From: Deltaproteobacteria bacterium
Lineage (GTDB): Bacteria > Desulfobacterota > Anaeroferrophillalia > Anaeroferrophillales > Tharpellaceae
DNA: 15,394 nucleotides
Reading direction: 5' to 3'
Assembly: GCA_030595135.1 (NCBI GenBank)
Contig: JAUVDU010000007.1
Span: 1 to 15,394, forward strand
Positions 1 to 7,324 of this stretch are shown piece by piece. Below the pieces are notes generated by a model. The model searched no databases, had not been told where the DNA came from, and saw only the letters and a program-made list of their open reading frames with translations. The position numbers and the translations under genes were made by a program. Every line of letters starts with the position of its first letter. Position 1 is the first letter of the stretch.

Positions 1-2781
1 GGCTTCATCGAACTCGCCCTGCTCGGTAAAGAGCGCCCCGAGACCGGCAAAAGCAACAAAAGCGGCATGATCACTGCGGCGCGTGTCAATAACTGACAGA
101 TACCGGCTTCGCGCTTTGGAAAAATCTCCCTGCTGCTGATAAATTTGGGCCAAGAGCAAGGCCATCTGCCTTTTGAGATCGGGATCGGGGCAAACCTCCG
201 GCAAACCGACCAAGGTTGCCAGGGCTGCATCAAAATCGTTGTCGGCAAAGGCCGAACGAGCCAGATACAAACGACAGTCACACTCATATTTACTGAAAGG
301 GAAACGCTCAAGCAAGCGCCGACAATCTTCTCGGGCCTCTTTTTGACGACCATTTTCCAAATCAAGCTTAAAGTGCCGATAGGTAGCCTCAAGCCTTAGA
401 TCCCTGGCGTAATCACCTTCTCCCAACTGCTTAAGAAGAGTCAGAAGGTCAGCTTGACGCCCCTGTCGCTGGTAAAGATCGGCCAGCAACAACATCAACG
501 GCACGGTATAGGATGAGTCTGGAAAACGATCTATAAAATTTTTCACCTCAATCTCAAGATAGGTAAATTTATCCTGATTGTAGGCCAGCAGTAACATCCC
601 GTAACTCGCCTTTTCATCAATCGAACCACCGGGATAAGTATGTTTAGCCTTAAGATAGACGAGCTGGGCTTTTAGATATTCCCCCAAATTAAAGTGACTC
701 TCCCCCATCCGGATCAAAGCCCGACCACAGACTTCATCTCCAGGATAACCGTCGATTAAGCGCTGGTAGGTGATGATCGCCTGCGAAAACTTTTCCAGAC
801 TGAAAAAACTCTCCCCGAGATTGTAGAGAATCTCCGCCTGAAGAGCGGCATCGTTTGCGCTTTCAGAAGAGAGAAGGTCATCGAAAATGGTGACGGCCTC
901 TTCAAAGTCCCCTTGCCGGAGAGCAATCAAGCCTTTGTAGTTTTGCGCCCGAACCAGAAAAGGACTCTGCGGCCAACGCTCAACAAAGAGCCTCAGGGCG
1001 GCTTCGGATTCCAGATCACGATGCAGGTTAAAGAGCGCTTCGGCCCGATTGATTTCCGCATTTTGAATAATAAGTTTTGCTTTTCCGGTCTCTTCTGCCC
1101 ACTTCATATAGACGGAAAAATCATTGACGGCCCGATCAAATTCACTATTTTGCAACGCCGCCCAAGCCCGCTCGTAGAGGAGATCGGCCCGCTCTGAGGG
1201 ATCACAATTAACCGGCAATGACAAAAGGATACTCAAGGTTTGAGGGAATTTTTCAAGACGATTAAGAGCCCGCGCCAAGAGCAGATAGAGAAGAGAAAGA
1301 TCAGCGCTCGTTAAAAGGTGCTCTTTTTCAACAAACAAACGCTCCAAAATAGCCAGGGCTTTTTCCGATTCGCCGACGGCGAGTAAAATCTGCGCCCGTT
1401 CAAGCCGTAAAATAAGATTCGCGTTTACACTTTCCCCTATTTTTCCGGTCTCCCCGCTCCCGGGAAATGCCTCAAGACCAAGAGCCAGAGAGTTTAGAGC
1501 TTGGTCATTTTCACCGAGCTCAGCCTGAAGCCGGGCCAGGCGGCGATAATCATCGACTTGAATCAGAGAGACGGGAAAAATGGTGACCAATTGCTCTCCC
1601 AAAACTGCGGCCGATGCATATTCTCCATTTTCAAGAAAGGCCGACGCCAACTCCCGCAAAGCCGCCGCTGCAACTGCAGATTTTTGTAATTGTGCAGGAC
1701 GAGAAGCAAAAACCTGTCGCGCCTCAGCCAGCTTTTTTTGGCCTAACAGTGAAAGCACCTCACCTAAAAAAGCGAGCGGTACAACATCATCAACGCTTGC
1801 ACTCTCACTTTGCAGCCCCTTAAAAAGTATTTGGGATTCAGTAAAAGAGTCCAGAAAATAGAGCGACCAGCCACGAGCCAGATCAGCCTGACGCTGCAAC
1901 ATGTCACTCCCGGAAGCGGGCCTGGGCAAAGCCGTAAGATAGTTGAGTGCGGTTTGATAGTCACGCTGATTAAAGGAAATTGTCGCCAAACGATAAAGAG
2001 CAGCTCGATACTCCGCCGCTTCGGGATAGTCATTTACCAGCTGCAAAAAGGCTAAACGCCCATCTTCCGAGCGACCGTCAAGGAAAAGGGCATCGCCCCC
2101 CCAAAAAAGGGCGGCTGCGGCCAATCGCCGATCAGCAGTTTGAGCGGCTACCGCAAACCATTCGACCGCCGCCGGATACGCTTTTTCACGATAGTCAAGC
2201 CAGGCCAGAGAATAACACGAAAAGTGATAAAATTGATTTGCCGGAACTTCACTCACGGCGACAAAATGGCTTCTGGCGGCACTATAGTTCTCCTGGCGAT
2301 AGGCGATTTCGGCCAACCAGTAATGAAAATCGGGAACCAGGGCTGAGTCACTGAATTTTTTAAGGCCAGCCTGAAAATACTCTCCGGCGTCATCCAGAAG
2401 ACCATCAAGATACTTTTGCCGACCGCTGCGATAATAGCCTTCAGCACCACTAAACCCCCGAGCCAGGGAAGCGGTAACCGGATTCCGGTAGGCGCAACCG
2501 GGCGTTTGAGCCGCCGCTGTCTCCCAATTGGGGCTTGCCCCTTTTTCGCTCGCCTCCAACGTCAATTTGTCGGCCACCGGTTCGAGTTTGATTCCCGGAG
2601 CCAACACCGGCAACAGACCAAAATCACGAAAGCCTTCAAGCCGGGCACTGTCTTCACCAATTACCACAACCTCGGGCAGGCGCAAACCTTCCCCTGACTG
2701 ATTCGAGAAAAGGGGCTGCTGCCAAGAGAAAACGAACATGGCAATCAGCAACCAAGCGGTAATTTTTCTAATTCGTGACAT
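1..2781 (-). CDS. Large exported TPR-repeat protein (3' end outside window)
   Basis: The minus frame is open without a stop from an ATG at 2781 to the left edge, giving 927 residues with the C-terminus missing. Residues 1-25 look like a signal peptide: basic start (MSRIRK), hydrophobic core (AWLLIAMFVF), then a short polar stretch. A conserved-looking LPEVVVIGED segment follows at residues 35-44. From about residue 110 to the edge the protein is helical, with many TPR-like units such as EIAYRQENYSAA and LYNLGESFFSLEKFSQAI, so it is probably a periplasmic or outer-membrane-associated scaffold of stacked TPRs. No catalytic motif was found. An in-frame stop at 2806 and the signal peptide support the 2781 start, although no clear Shine-Dalgarno precedes it, only an octamer array. 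It follows the DUF39 gene by 56 nt and probably shares its transcript. The exact function is unknown; TPR architecture is confident, export is likely, and a TonB link is speculative. Confidence 0.85.
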   Translation of the reverse strand, partial: MSRIRKITAWLLIAMFVFSWQQPLFSNQSGEGLRLPEVVVIGEDSARLEGFRDFGLLPVLAPGIKLEPVADKLTLEASEKGASPNWETAAAQTPGCAYRNPVTASLARGFSGAEGYYRSGRQKYLDGLLDDAGEYFQAGLKKFSDSALVPDFHYWLAEIAYRQENYSAARSHFVAVSEVPANQFYHFSCYSLAWLDYREKAYPAAVEWFAVAAQTADRRLAAAALFWGGDALFLDGRSEDGRLAFLQLVNDYPEAAEYRAALYRLATISFNQRDYQTALNYLTALPRPASGSDMLQRQADLARGWSLYFLDSFTESQILFKGLQSESASVDDVVPLAFLGEVLSLLGQKKLAEARQVFASRPAQLQKSAVAAAALRELASAFLENGEYASAAVLGEQLVTIFPVSLIQVDDYRRLARLQAELGENDQALNSLALGLEAFPGSGETGKIGESVNANLILRLERAQILLAVGESEKALAILERLFVEKEHLLTSADLSLLYLLLARALNRLEKFPQTLSILLSLPVNCDPSERADLLYERAWAALQNSEFDRAVNDFSVYMKWAEETGKAKLIIQNAEINRAEALFNLHRDLESEAALRLFVERWPQSPFLVRAQNYKGLIALRQGDFEEAVTIFDDLLSSESANDAALQAEILYNLGESFFSLEKFSQAIITYQRLIDGYPGDEVCGRALIRMGESHFNLGEYLKAQLVYLKAKHTYPGGSIDEKASYGMLLLAYNQDKFTYLEIEVKNFIDRFPDSSYTVPLMLLLADLYQRQGRQADLLTLLKQLGEGDYARDLRLEATYRHFKLDLENGRQKEAREDCRRLLERFPFSKYECDCRLYLARSAFADNDFDAALATLVGLPEVCPDPDLKRQMALLLAQIYQQQGDFSKARSRYLSVIDTRRSDHAAFVAFAGLGALFTEQGEFDEA

Positions 2782-2786
2782 AAAAA

Positions 2787-2818
2787 AGGTTAAAGGGTTG
2801 AAAGGTTAAAGGGTTAAA
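2787..2818. repeat. Short imperfect tandem array, 4 x 8 bp
   Basis: Four consecutive octamers are seen on the plus strand: AGGTTAAA, GGGTTGAA, AGGTTAAA, GGGTTAAA. They can also be read as two 16-bp units differing at one base. The array fills most of the 56-bp gap between the DUF39 gene and the TPR gene and ends 5 bp before the TPR start codon, where a ribosome-binding site would be expected. Its unit length is not a multiple of three, but it lies outside the coding region, so copy-number change would alter leader length rather than reading frame. Confidence 0.8.
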
Positions 2819-2837
2819 GAGATTTAAATTTTGCATT

Positions 2838-4019
2838 TTAACGAGGCGCTAGTTCATGACCGGGAAGTAGCATCTGGGCTTCGCCTAACGTAAACCTACC
2901 CGAAGCGATCCACTCTTTCAGGGTATCGGCAATCTCTAAAGCCCGGCTATAGCTGGAGAGCGGGGTCGATGGAGTTTTTTTGCCGTTAACCTCGATCATC
3001 CCGCTCTTCAGATCGGCATAACTAACCTCACCATAACTTCTGGAGACAGCCATTGGATAATCGTAACCATAATCTATGACCTGAGTATAGAGATCAGCAT
3101 CACACACTGCGGTAAATTGCGCCATCTGCTCATTAAGAATCGGAATCGGAATCCCGACGCCGACCGCCAGGCTGCAACCATAGCCCAGCATACTGACCCC
3201 AACCAACCAACGCGGCGACATATCCTTGAGACTGCCGGTCAACATCAAAGTTCCAGCTCCCTCTTTGACCACGCCATTCTCCCCCCGAGGCACATTCGGA
3301 CTATGCTGAGTACCACTCCAGGTCACAAAACCAACGCCGCCGCCTAAGAAAATTTTAGTCCCCAAGCCGGTGGTCAGGTAGTAAGGATCATTAAAGAGAG
3401 GACTAAGCTGACCCGCACTGCAATAGGTGGCATTGCCGCCTTTGGGCCGTAAAACCCCCATATAGGTGTAGATAGTTTTTCCCGCCAGATTAATGGCGCA
3501 GTTGTAGTTTTGATAAGCATTGCGAGGGTTACAGAGGATGGCATTAGGCATCGACTCAAGATCGATGTCCTTCTCCACGACTTTACTCGGATAACAGTCC
3601 GTGCCGTAACCTTCCATATAGAGATGAACCTTCTTACCGGCCACCAGATCCTGAATAACATGGCCGCCGCCATAGCGAAACTGACCGGGATGAACCTTGT
3701 TTAAGGGATCATCATCGCTGGGCTCGGTCGCACCAAGAAAAAAATCAACTGCTGCTATGCCGCCATAGGCCGGAACTTTGTTAATCCAGGCCCGGCCCGC
3801 CCTGATTTTGGGTGAGGTATGGCCGACATTAAGAAAAACCCCGGAAGAGCACATCGGCGCAAAAGTACCGGTGGTCACGACATCAACTTTACGAGCCGCC
3901 TCTTCGGCCCCATTTTTCTCAACGATATCAATCATCTCCTCGGCATTAACCACCACCACCTTGCCGCTTTTGATGCGCTCGTTGATCTCCTGGATCGATT
4001 TTTGTACTTTATAAGCCAT
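2838..4019 (-). CDS. DUF39 homocysteine biosynthesis protein (COG1900 type)
   Basis: This 393-residue protein is recognised as the DUF39 / COG1900 family. Methanogen members (MA1821 type) take part in making homocysteine from aspartate semialdehyde and sulfide, together with a NIL-domain ferredoxin. Two family cysteines believed to carry sulfur as persulfide appear to be present: C57 in TGTFAPMCSSG and C142 in GYGTDCYP. Glycine-rich family segments such as FRYGGGHV and FLGGGVGFVTW are also intact. It is the short form without C-terminal CBS domains. No ferredoxin partner is encoded in the window. The start has a good AGGAG ribosome-binding site at 4031-4035 that overlaps the TAG stop of ybeY, so it belongs to the same transcript. 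It is probably cytoplasmic. Family assignment is strong; the exact reaction in this organism is inferred from the archaeal work. Confidence 0.9.
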   Translation of the reverse strand: MAYKVQKSIQEINERIKSGKVVVVNAEEMIDIVEKNGAEEAARKVDVVTTGTFAPMCSSGVFLNVGHTSPKIRAGRAWINKVPAYGGIAAVDFFLGATEPSDDDPLNKVHPGQFRYGGGHVIQDLVAGKKVHLYMEGYGTDCYPSKVVEKDIDLESMPNAILCNPRNAYQNYNCAINLAGKTIYTYMGVLRPKGGNATYCSAGQLSPLFNDPYYLTTGLGTKIFLGGGVGFVTWSGTQHSPNVPRGENGVVKEGAGTLMLTGSLKDMSPRWLVGVSMLGYGCSLAVGVGIPIPILNEQMAQFTAVCDADLYTQVIDYGYDYPMAVSRSYGEVSYADLKSGMIEVNGKKTPSTPLSSYSRALEIADTLKEWIASGRFTLGEAQMLLPGHELAPR

Positions 4020-4030
4020 CTTCTAAAAAA

Positions 4031-4035
4031 CTCCT
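4031..4035 (-). promoter_or_regulatory. Ribosome-binding site of the DUF39 gene, overlapping the ybeY stop
   Basis: On the minus strand the sequence TAGGAG combines the ybeY stop codon TAG with the AGGAG Shine-Dalgarno of the next gene, 11 nt before its ATG. This suggests coupled translation of the two genes. Confidence 0.7.
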
Positions 4036-4465
4036 AAAAAATTCGACTAAGTGCCAATTCAAACAGTTCATCCTGGCGGCGCTCCATTGCGGCGGCGATT
4101 TCCGCCTCAACCCCAACATGTTCGTAACCCAAGAGATGAAGAATTCCGTGAATCAGGTAGTAGAGAACCCCCTCCTCAAGACTATAGCCGAGAGCCTCGG
4201 TCTCGCGCCGGGTTGTTTCCACCGAAATAACGACATCACCTAAGTGACCGGCTTCTCTCTCCTGCGGGAAAGATATCACATTAGTCGGCCAAGGACGACT
4301 AAAAAATTTTTCATTAAGTTCGGCTATCTGCCGGTCATCGAGCAACTCGACTTCAAGATCAAGCTCAACAATGTCGAGTTCTATCAGAATCGGCGCCAAC
4401 AACCGCCGCAAAGTCTCTAACTCAAGCTTCTCGCTTTTTTGTCGATCGCTAATATAAAAAGACAT
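4034..4465 (-). CDS. ybeY: Endoribonuclease YbeY (rRNA maturation factor)
   Basis: This 143-residue protein is a single-domain UPF0054/YbeY metallo-endoribonuclease, of usual family length. The zinc motif HGxLHLxGYxH is intact as HGILHLLGYEH, with H106, H110 and H116 as ligands. The family motifs TNVISFP (residues 61-67) and GDVVIS (76-81) are also present. YbeY acts in the cytoplasm in 16S rRNA 3'-end maturation and ribosome quality control. Its ATG shares one base with the TGA stop of phoH (TGATG), and an AAGGCGG ribosome-binding site lies inside the end of phoH, so translation is probably coupled. PhoH next to YbeY is a widespread bacterial pairing, which supports the call. Confidence 0.96.
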   Translation of the reverse strand: MSFYISDRQKSEKLELETLRRLLAPILIELDIVELDLEVELLDDRQIAELNEKFFSRPWPTNVISFPQEREAGHLGDVVISVETTRRETEALGYSLEEGVLYYLIHGILHLLGYEHVGVEAEIAAAMERRQDELFELALSRIF

Positions 4466-5427
4466 CAGTCCGCCTTACGGTCATAGCGTTCATAGGCCGT
4501 GATTATTTTCTGCACCAGAGGATGGCGGACAACATCAATCGCACTTAGATGACAAAAACCGATCCCCTTGACCCCCTTAAGAATCTTTTGCACCGTAACC
4601 AGGCCCGACTCACAATCACCAAGCAGATCGGTTTGGGTCACATCGCCGGTGACCACCGCTTGAGAATCAGAGCCTAAACGGGTCAAAAACATCTTCATCT
4701 GTTCATTGCTCGTATTCTGAGCCTCATCAAGAATCACAAAAGAGTCATTTAAGGTTCGCCCGCGCATAAAAGCCAGCGGAGCCACCTCAATAATTCCTTT
4801 ATCCAACATTTCATGAGTCTTGTCAATCGAGATAAGATCATGCAGAGCATCATAGAGAGGGCGCAGGTAAGGGTCGATCTTCTCCTGAAGATCTCCGGGC
4901 AGAAAACCTAAACGTTCGCCGGCTTCAACTGCAGGCCGAGTCAGAACAATCCGCTCAACTTTATGTTCATGCAGGGCGGCGATAGCCATCGCCATCGCCA
5001 AGTAGGTTTTCCCGGTACCGGCCGGACCATCGGCAAAAACGATATCATAGCGTCTGATGGCATCAATATAGAACTTCTGTCCCCGACTCTTGGGCGAGAT
5101 GAAACGCCGCCGGCCTCCCTGGCCGCGGATATAGACCTTATCAAGAAAGATATCTTTTAAAACGGCCCCGGCATCAGCCGATTTTATGCGCCAGGCATAA
5201 TCGATATCGGCAGCATAGAGAGGATAGCCGGCCGCCGCCAGATCGTAAAGTTCCTGCAATACATTAAGCGCCAACTCAGCTTTTAAAGGGTCACCTTCGA
5301 CCATAACCGTAGTGCCCCGGGTATTGATCGTCACCCCGGCACTATCGGCAAGCTGCTGCAGATATTCGCCGCCCTCACCAAAGAGCAGCTGAACCACCGC
5401 CGCATCAGCAAAATTCAATCTATACAT
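4465..5427 (-). CDS. phoH: PhoH-family ATPase (PhoH/YbeZ type)
   Basis: This 320-residue protein has an N-terminal KH-like region (about 1-90) followed by a PhoH P-loop ATPase domain. Walker A is GPAGTGKT at 134-141, Walker B is VILDEAQN at 231-238, and the conserved VTGDVTQTDL follows at 259-268. Bacterial YbeZ-type proteins interact with YbeY and are thought to be RNA-linked ATPases or helicases, and the order phoH then ybeY fits this. The ATG shares a base with the TAA stop of the aminotransferase gene (TAATG), and an AAGGCGG ribosome-binding site precedes it. The 7TM-HD phosphodiesterase gene often found between phoH and ybeY in related genomes is absent here. Length and motifs are complete. 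Assignment is strong, but the physiological substrate of the family is not settled. Confidence 0.96.
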   Translation of the reverse strand: MYRLNFADAAVVQLLFGEGGEYLQQLADSAGVTINTRGTTVMVEGDPLKAELALNVLQELYDLAAAGYPLYAADIDYAWRIKSADAGAVLKDIFLDKVYIRGQGGRRRFISPKSRGQKFYIDAIRRYDIVFADGPAGTGKTYLAMAMAIAALHEHKVERIVLTRPAVEAGERLGFLPGDLQEKIDPYLRPLYDALHDLISIDKTHEMLDKGIIEVAPLAFMRGRTLNDSFVILDEAQNTSNEQMKMFLTRLGSDSQAVVTGDVTQTDLLGDCESGLVTVQKILKGVKGIGFCHLSAIDVVRHPLVQKIITAYERYDRKAD

Positions 5428-6515
5428 TAAACCGCCTTAAGGAGTGTGGCAATAACCAACTCTTGCTCCTCCCCGGCCAGAAAAGGGTGCATCGGCAGAG
5501 AGAATATTTCGGAGGCAATTTTTTCGGCTACCGGAAAATCGCCGACCCGGTAACCCAGATCGGCAAAAGCCGGCTGCAGATGCAGAGGTACGGGATAGTG
5601 AACCGCCACCGGAATCCCGGCCTCCTGGAGAGCGGCAACAACCTGGTCGCGCCGCTGTGAACGCAGCGAATACTGGGCAAAAGCCGAGATACAACCATTC
5701 TCTACGTAAGGTGTAACAAAAGAATCGCTCAAGGCCTCGCTATACACGGCCGCAACCTGAACCCGACGACTTATCTCACCCTGAAAATGGGGTAACTTTG
5801 CCAATAAAATAGCGGCCTGCAACGTATCCAGCCGACTGTTACAACCGATCATCTCATGGTAATAACGCTTTCTTTGACCATGATTGCGCAAACAGCAAAG
5901 TTTTTCGGTGATCTCCACATCGTCCGTAAACAACATGCCGCCATCACCATAACAACCCAGAGGTTTGGCGGGAAAAAAAGAGGTTGCCGCAAGATCACCG
6001 AAACTGCCGCAACCGCGCCCCTGGCGGGCAGCGCCCAACGATTGGGCCGCATCTTCGATGAGTTTCAGACCATGTTTTTCCGCCAATTTTTCAAGCTCTT
6101 GATAAGCTGCCGGATGACCGTAAAGATCGACCGCAATAATAGCTTTGGTCGACTCGGTAATGGCGGCTTCCAACAGAGCCGGGTCAAGATTATAGGTTCG
6201 CTCCTCAATATCAACAAAAACCGGCCGCGCTCCGGCCAGAACAATGGTCTCGGCCGTAGCGATAAAAGTGAAAGGGGTGGTAATCACCTCATCACCGGGC
6301 CCAATCCCTGAGACCATCAAAGCTAACTGCAGGGCATCGGTTCCCGAGGCGCAGGCGATCGCATGTTTGACGCCGACAAAATCGGCCAAAACCTCTTCAA
6401 GTTCTTCCACCTGAGGACCATTAATAAACTGAGCTGAGGTGGTCACCTCTTTGATGGCGGCGTCAATCTCCACCTGATAGGCACGGTATTGCGCTTTAAG
6501 ATCAACAAATTGCAT
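5427..6515 (-). CDS. DegT/DnrJ/EryC1/StrS-family PLP aminotransferase
   Basis: This 362-residue protein is a complete sugar-aminotransferase-type fold-I PLP enzyme. The cofactor lysine is K184 in SFFPAKPLGCYGDGG, the PLP ring-binding segment is IEDAAQS at 153-159 (D155, Q158), and the phosphate-binding region is ASGTDAL at 56-62. The N-terminus MQFVDLKAQY and TPFTFIATAETI resemble WbpE-like enzymes that aminate UDP-linked 3-keto sugars for surface polysaccharide, using glutamate as amino donor. The substrate cannot be read from sequence, and no other sugar-nucleotide genes are in the window. A strong AAGGAG ribosome-binding site lies at 6522-6527. The gene start overlaps the end of the nucleosidase gene by 14 nt, and its own stop overlaps the phoH start. 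Family assignment is strong; substrate is open. Confidence 0.94.
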   Translation of the reverse strand: MQFVDLKAQYRAYQVEIDAAIKEVTTSAQFINGPQVEELEEVLADFVGVKHAIACASGTDALQLALMVSGIGPGDEVITTPFTFIATAETIVLAGARPVFVDIEERTYNLDPALLEAAITESTKAIIAVDLYGHPAAYQELEKLAEKHGLKLIEDAAQSLGAARQGRGCGSFGDLAATSFFPAKPLGCYGDGGMLFTDDVEITEKLCCLRNHGQRKRYYHEMIGCNSRLDTLQAAILLAKLPHFQGEISRRVQVAAVYSEALSDSFVTPYVENGCISAFAQYSLRSQRRDQVVAALQEAGIPVAVHYPVPLHLQPAFADLGYRVGDFPVAEKIASEIFSLPMHPFLAGEEQELVIATLLKAV

Positions 6516-7188
6516 TAATTTCTCCTTTTTGTAATTCGGCCAAAAAAGTTGTCATCTGCTCCGCAACTTTTGCGACCTGAGGCAGAACTGTTTGATAGTT
6601 ACTCTCGTATTCAGAAATCAAATCGTCATCGCCGATATCGGTAACGCCTCGTAAGACCAGGGCCGGAATCCCCATTCTCCGAGCCACCCGAACAATTGAA
6701 GCCCCTTCCCAATCGGCGGCAATGGCCCGGTGTTGGGTAAAGAGGGATTCTCTGATCTCGACAGTATCGGCATTACGATCGGCGGAAGCCAATGGGCCGA
6801 CTTTAAGCTCAGAAAAACGGCGGCTCAGTTCGGATAACAGAGAGGCATCGCAATCGGTGGTCGGCACGACTTTATGTTCGCTGGTAAAATCGTATTCAAT
6901 TACCTGGGACGCTAACACCAGATCTCCGACGACAAGTTCAGGATCAAGGGCTCCGCAAGAGCCGAAATTCAAAACCAGATCCGCCTGAAAACGGTCGATC
7001 AACATCTGAGTGGTAGCCGCCGCCATAACCTTACCGAGACCAGAGGTCGTGGCGACAATCTCTTTTCCCGAAAAGCTGCGCCGGTAAAAATTACGCCCGG
7101 CAACCTTCTCCAGACGCCAGTTACCGGTAGCCAGCAAAGGTTGTAATTCATGGCGCAAAGCCGTAATTAAAACAAGGTGTGAAAACAT
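6502..7188 (-). CDS. MTA/SAH nucleosidase or futalosine hydrolase family protein
   Basis: This 228-residue protein belongs to the PNP/UDP phosphorylase superfamily, nucleosidase branch. Catalytic positions known from E. coli MTA/SAH nucleosidase appear conserved: E14 in ALRHEL, E161 in DWEGAS and D184 in RGVTDIGD. The glycine segment GSCGALD is at 76-82. Such enzymes hydrolyse the N-glycosidic bond of methylthioadenosine, S-adenosylhomocysteine, 5'-deoxyadenosine or (amino)futalosine (menaquinone synthesis). Tryptophan replaces the usual Met before the second catalytic Glu, so substrate is uncertain. A longer ORF starts at 7281, but its first 31 codons read through a palindromic element. The ATG at 7188 has a GAGG ribosome-binding site 8 nt away and begins exactly at the family N-terminus (MFSHLVLITAL). 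The 3' end overlaps the aminotransferase gene by 14 nt, so it probably heads that operon. Confidence 0.9.
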   Translation of the reverse strand: MFSHLVLITALRHELQPLLATGNWRLEKVAGRNFYRRSFSGKEIVATTSGLGKVMAAATTQMLIDRFQADLVLNFGSCGALDPELVVGDLVLASQVIEYDFTSEHKVVPTTDCDASLLSELSRRFSELKVGPLASADRNADTVEIRESLFTQHRAIAADWEGASIVRVARRMGIPALVLRGVTDIGDDDLISEYESNYQTVLPQVAKVAEQMTTFLAELQKGEINAIC

Positions 7189-7196
7189 CCAAAAGA

Positions 7197-7200
7197 CCTC
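7197..7200 (-). promoter_or_regulatory. Shine-Dalgarno fixing the nucleosidase start
   Basis: The minus strand reads TTGAGGTCTTTTGGATG, placing GAGG 8 nt before the ATG at 7188. It lies just downstream of the 7206-7268 palindrome and supports a start after the palindrome rather than inside or before it. Confidence 0.7.
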
Positions 7201-7205
7201 AACAC

Positions 7206-7268
7206 GTAAATTCTGGGGACACAATCCCGATCTCCTGCGGAGAATCAGGTTATGTCCCCAGAATTCAC
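7206..7268. repeat. REP/RAYT-like 63-bp palindrome
   Basis: Two arms fold on each other almost completely. The outer 13-base arm AATTCTGGGGACA (7209-7221) pairs exactly with its complement at 7253-7265. The inner part, CCCGAT-CTCC against GGAG-AATCAGG, pairs with one mismatch and one bulge around a TGC loop (7236-7238). AATTCTGGGGACACAA-type termini recall palindromes that accompany REP-associated tyrosine transposases (RAYT, IS200-like) in Desulfobacterota genomes. That comparison is from memory and was not searched. No transposase gene is nearby, so this would be a stand-alone copy. It sits 6 bp upstream of the nucleosidase ribosome-binding site, in its 5' leader or in the read-through transcript from cheB. 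There is no T-run after either arm, so it is not a typical rho-independent terminator. Confidence 0.8.
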
Positions 7269-7324
7269 TGAAATCCATCAAAATTAGAAACTTTTCTACT
7301 TACGCTGAATAGTCACAAAAAAAC

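Noticed and set aside
1764..2354. Several plus- and minus-strand ORFs of 60-124 codons within the first 2.7 kb
   Set aside because: The TPR frame on the minus strand is open over the whole interval with a signal peptide and repeats; these are shadows.
5856..6311. 151-codon plus-strand ORF
   Set aside because: Antisense shadow of the DegT aminotransferase, which has an intact PLP site across the same bases.
7206..7268. Palindrome as a rho-independent terminator of the chemosensory operon
   Set aside because: No T-run follows the stem on the minus strand, so a classical intrinsic terminator is not supported.
7189..7281. N-terminal extension of the nucleosidase from an ATG at 7281
   Set aside because: The 31 extra codons read through the palindrome, match no family N-terminus, and a good ribosome-binding site sits before the ATG at 7188.
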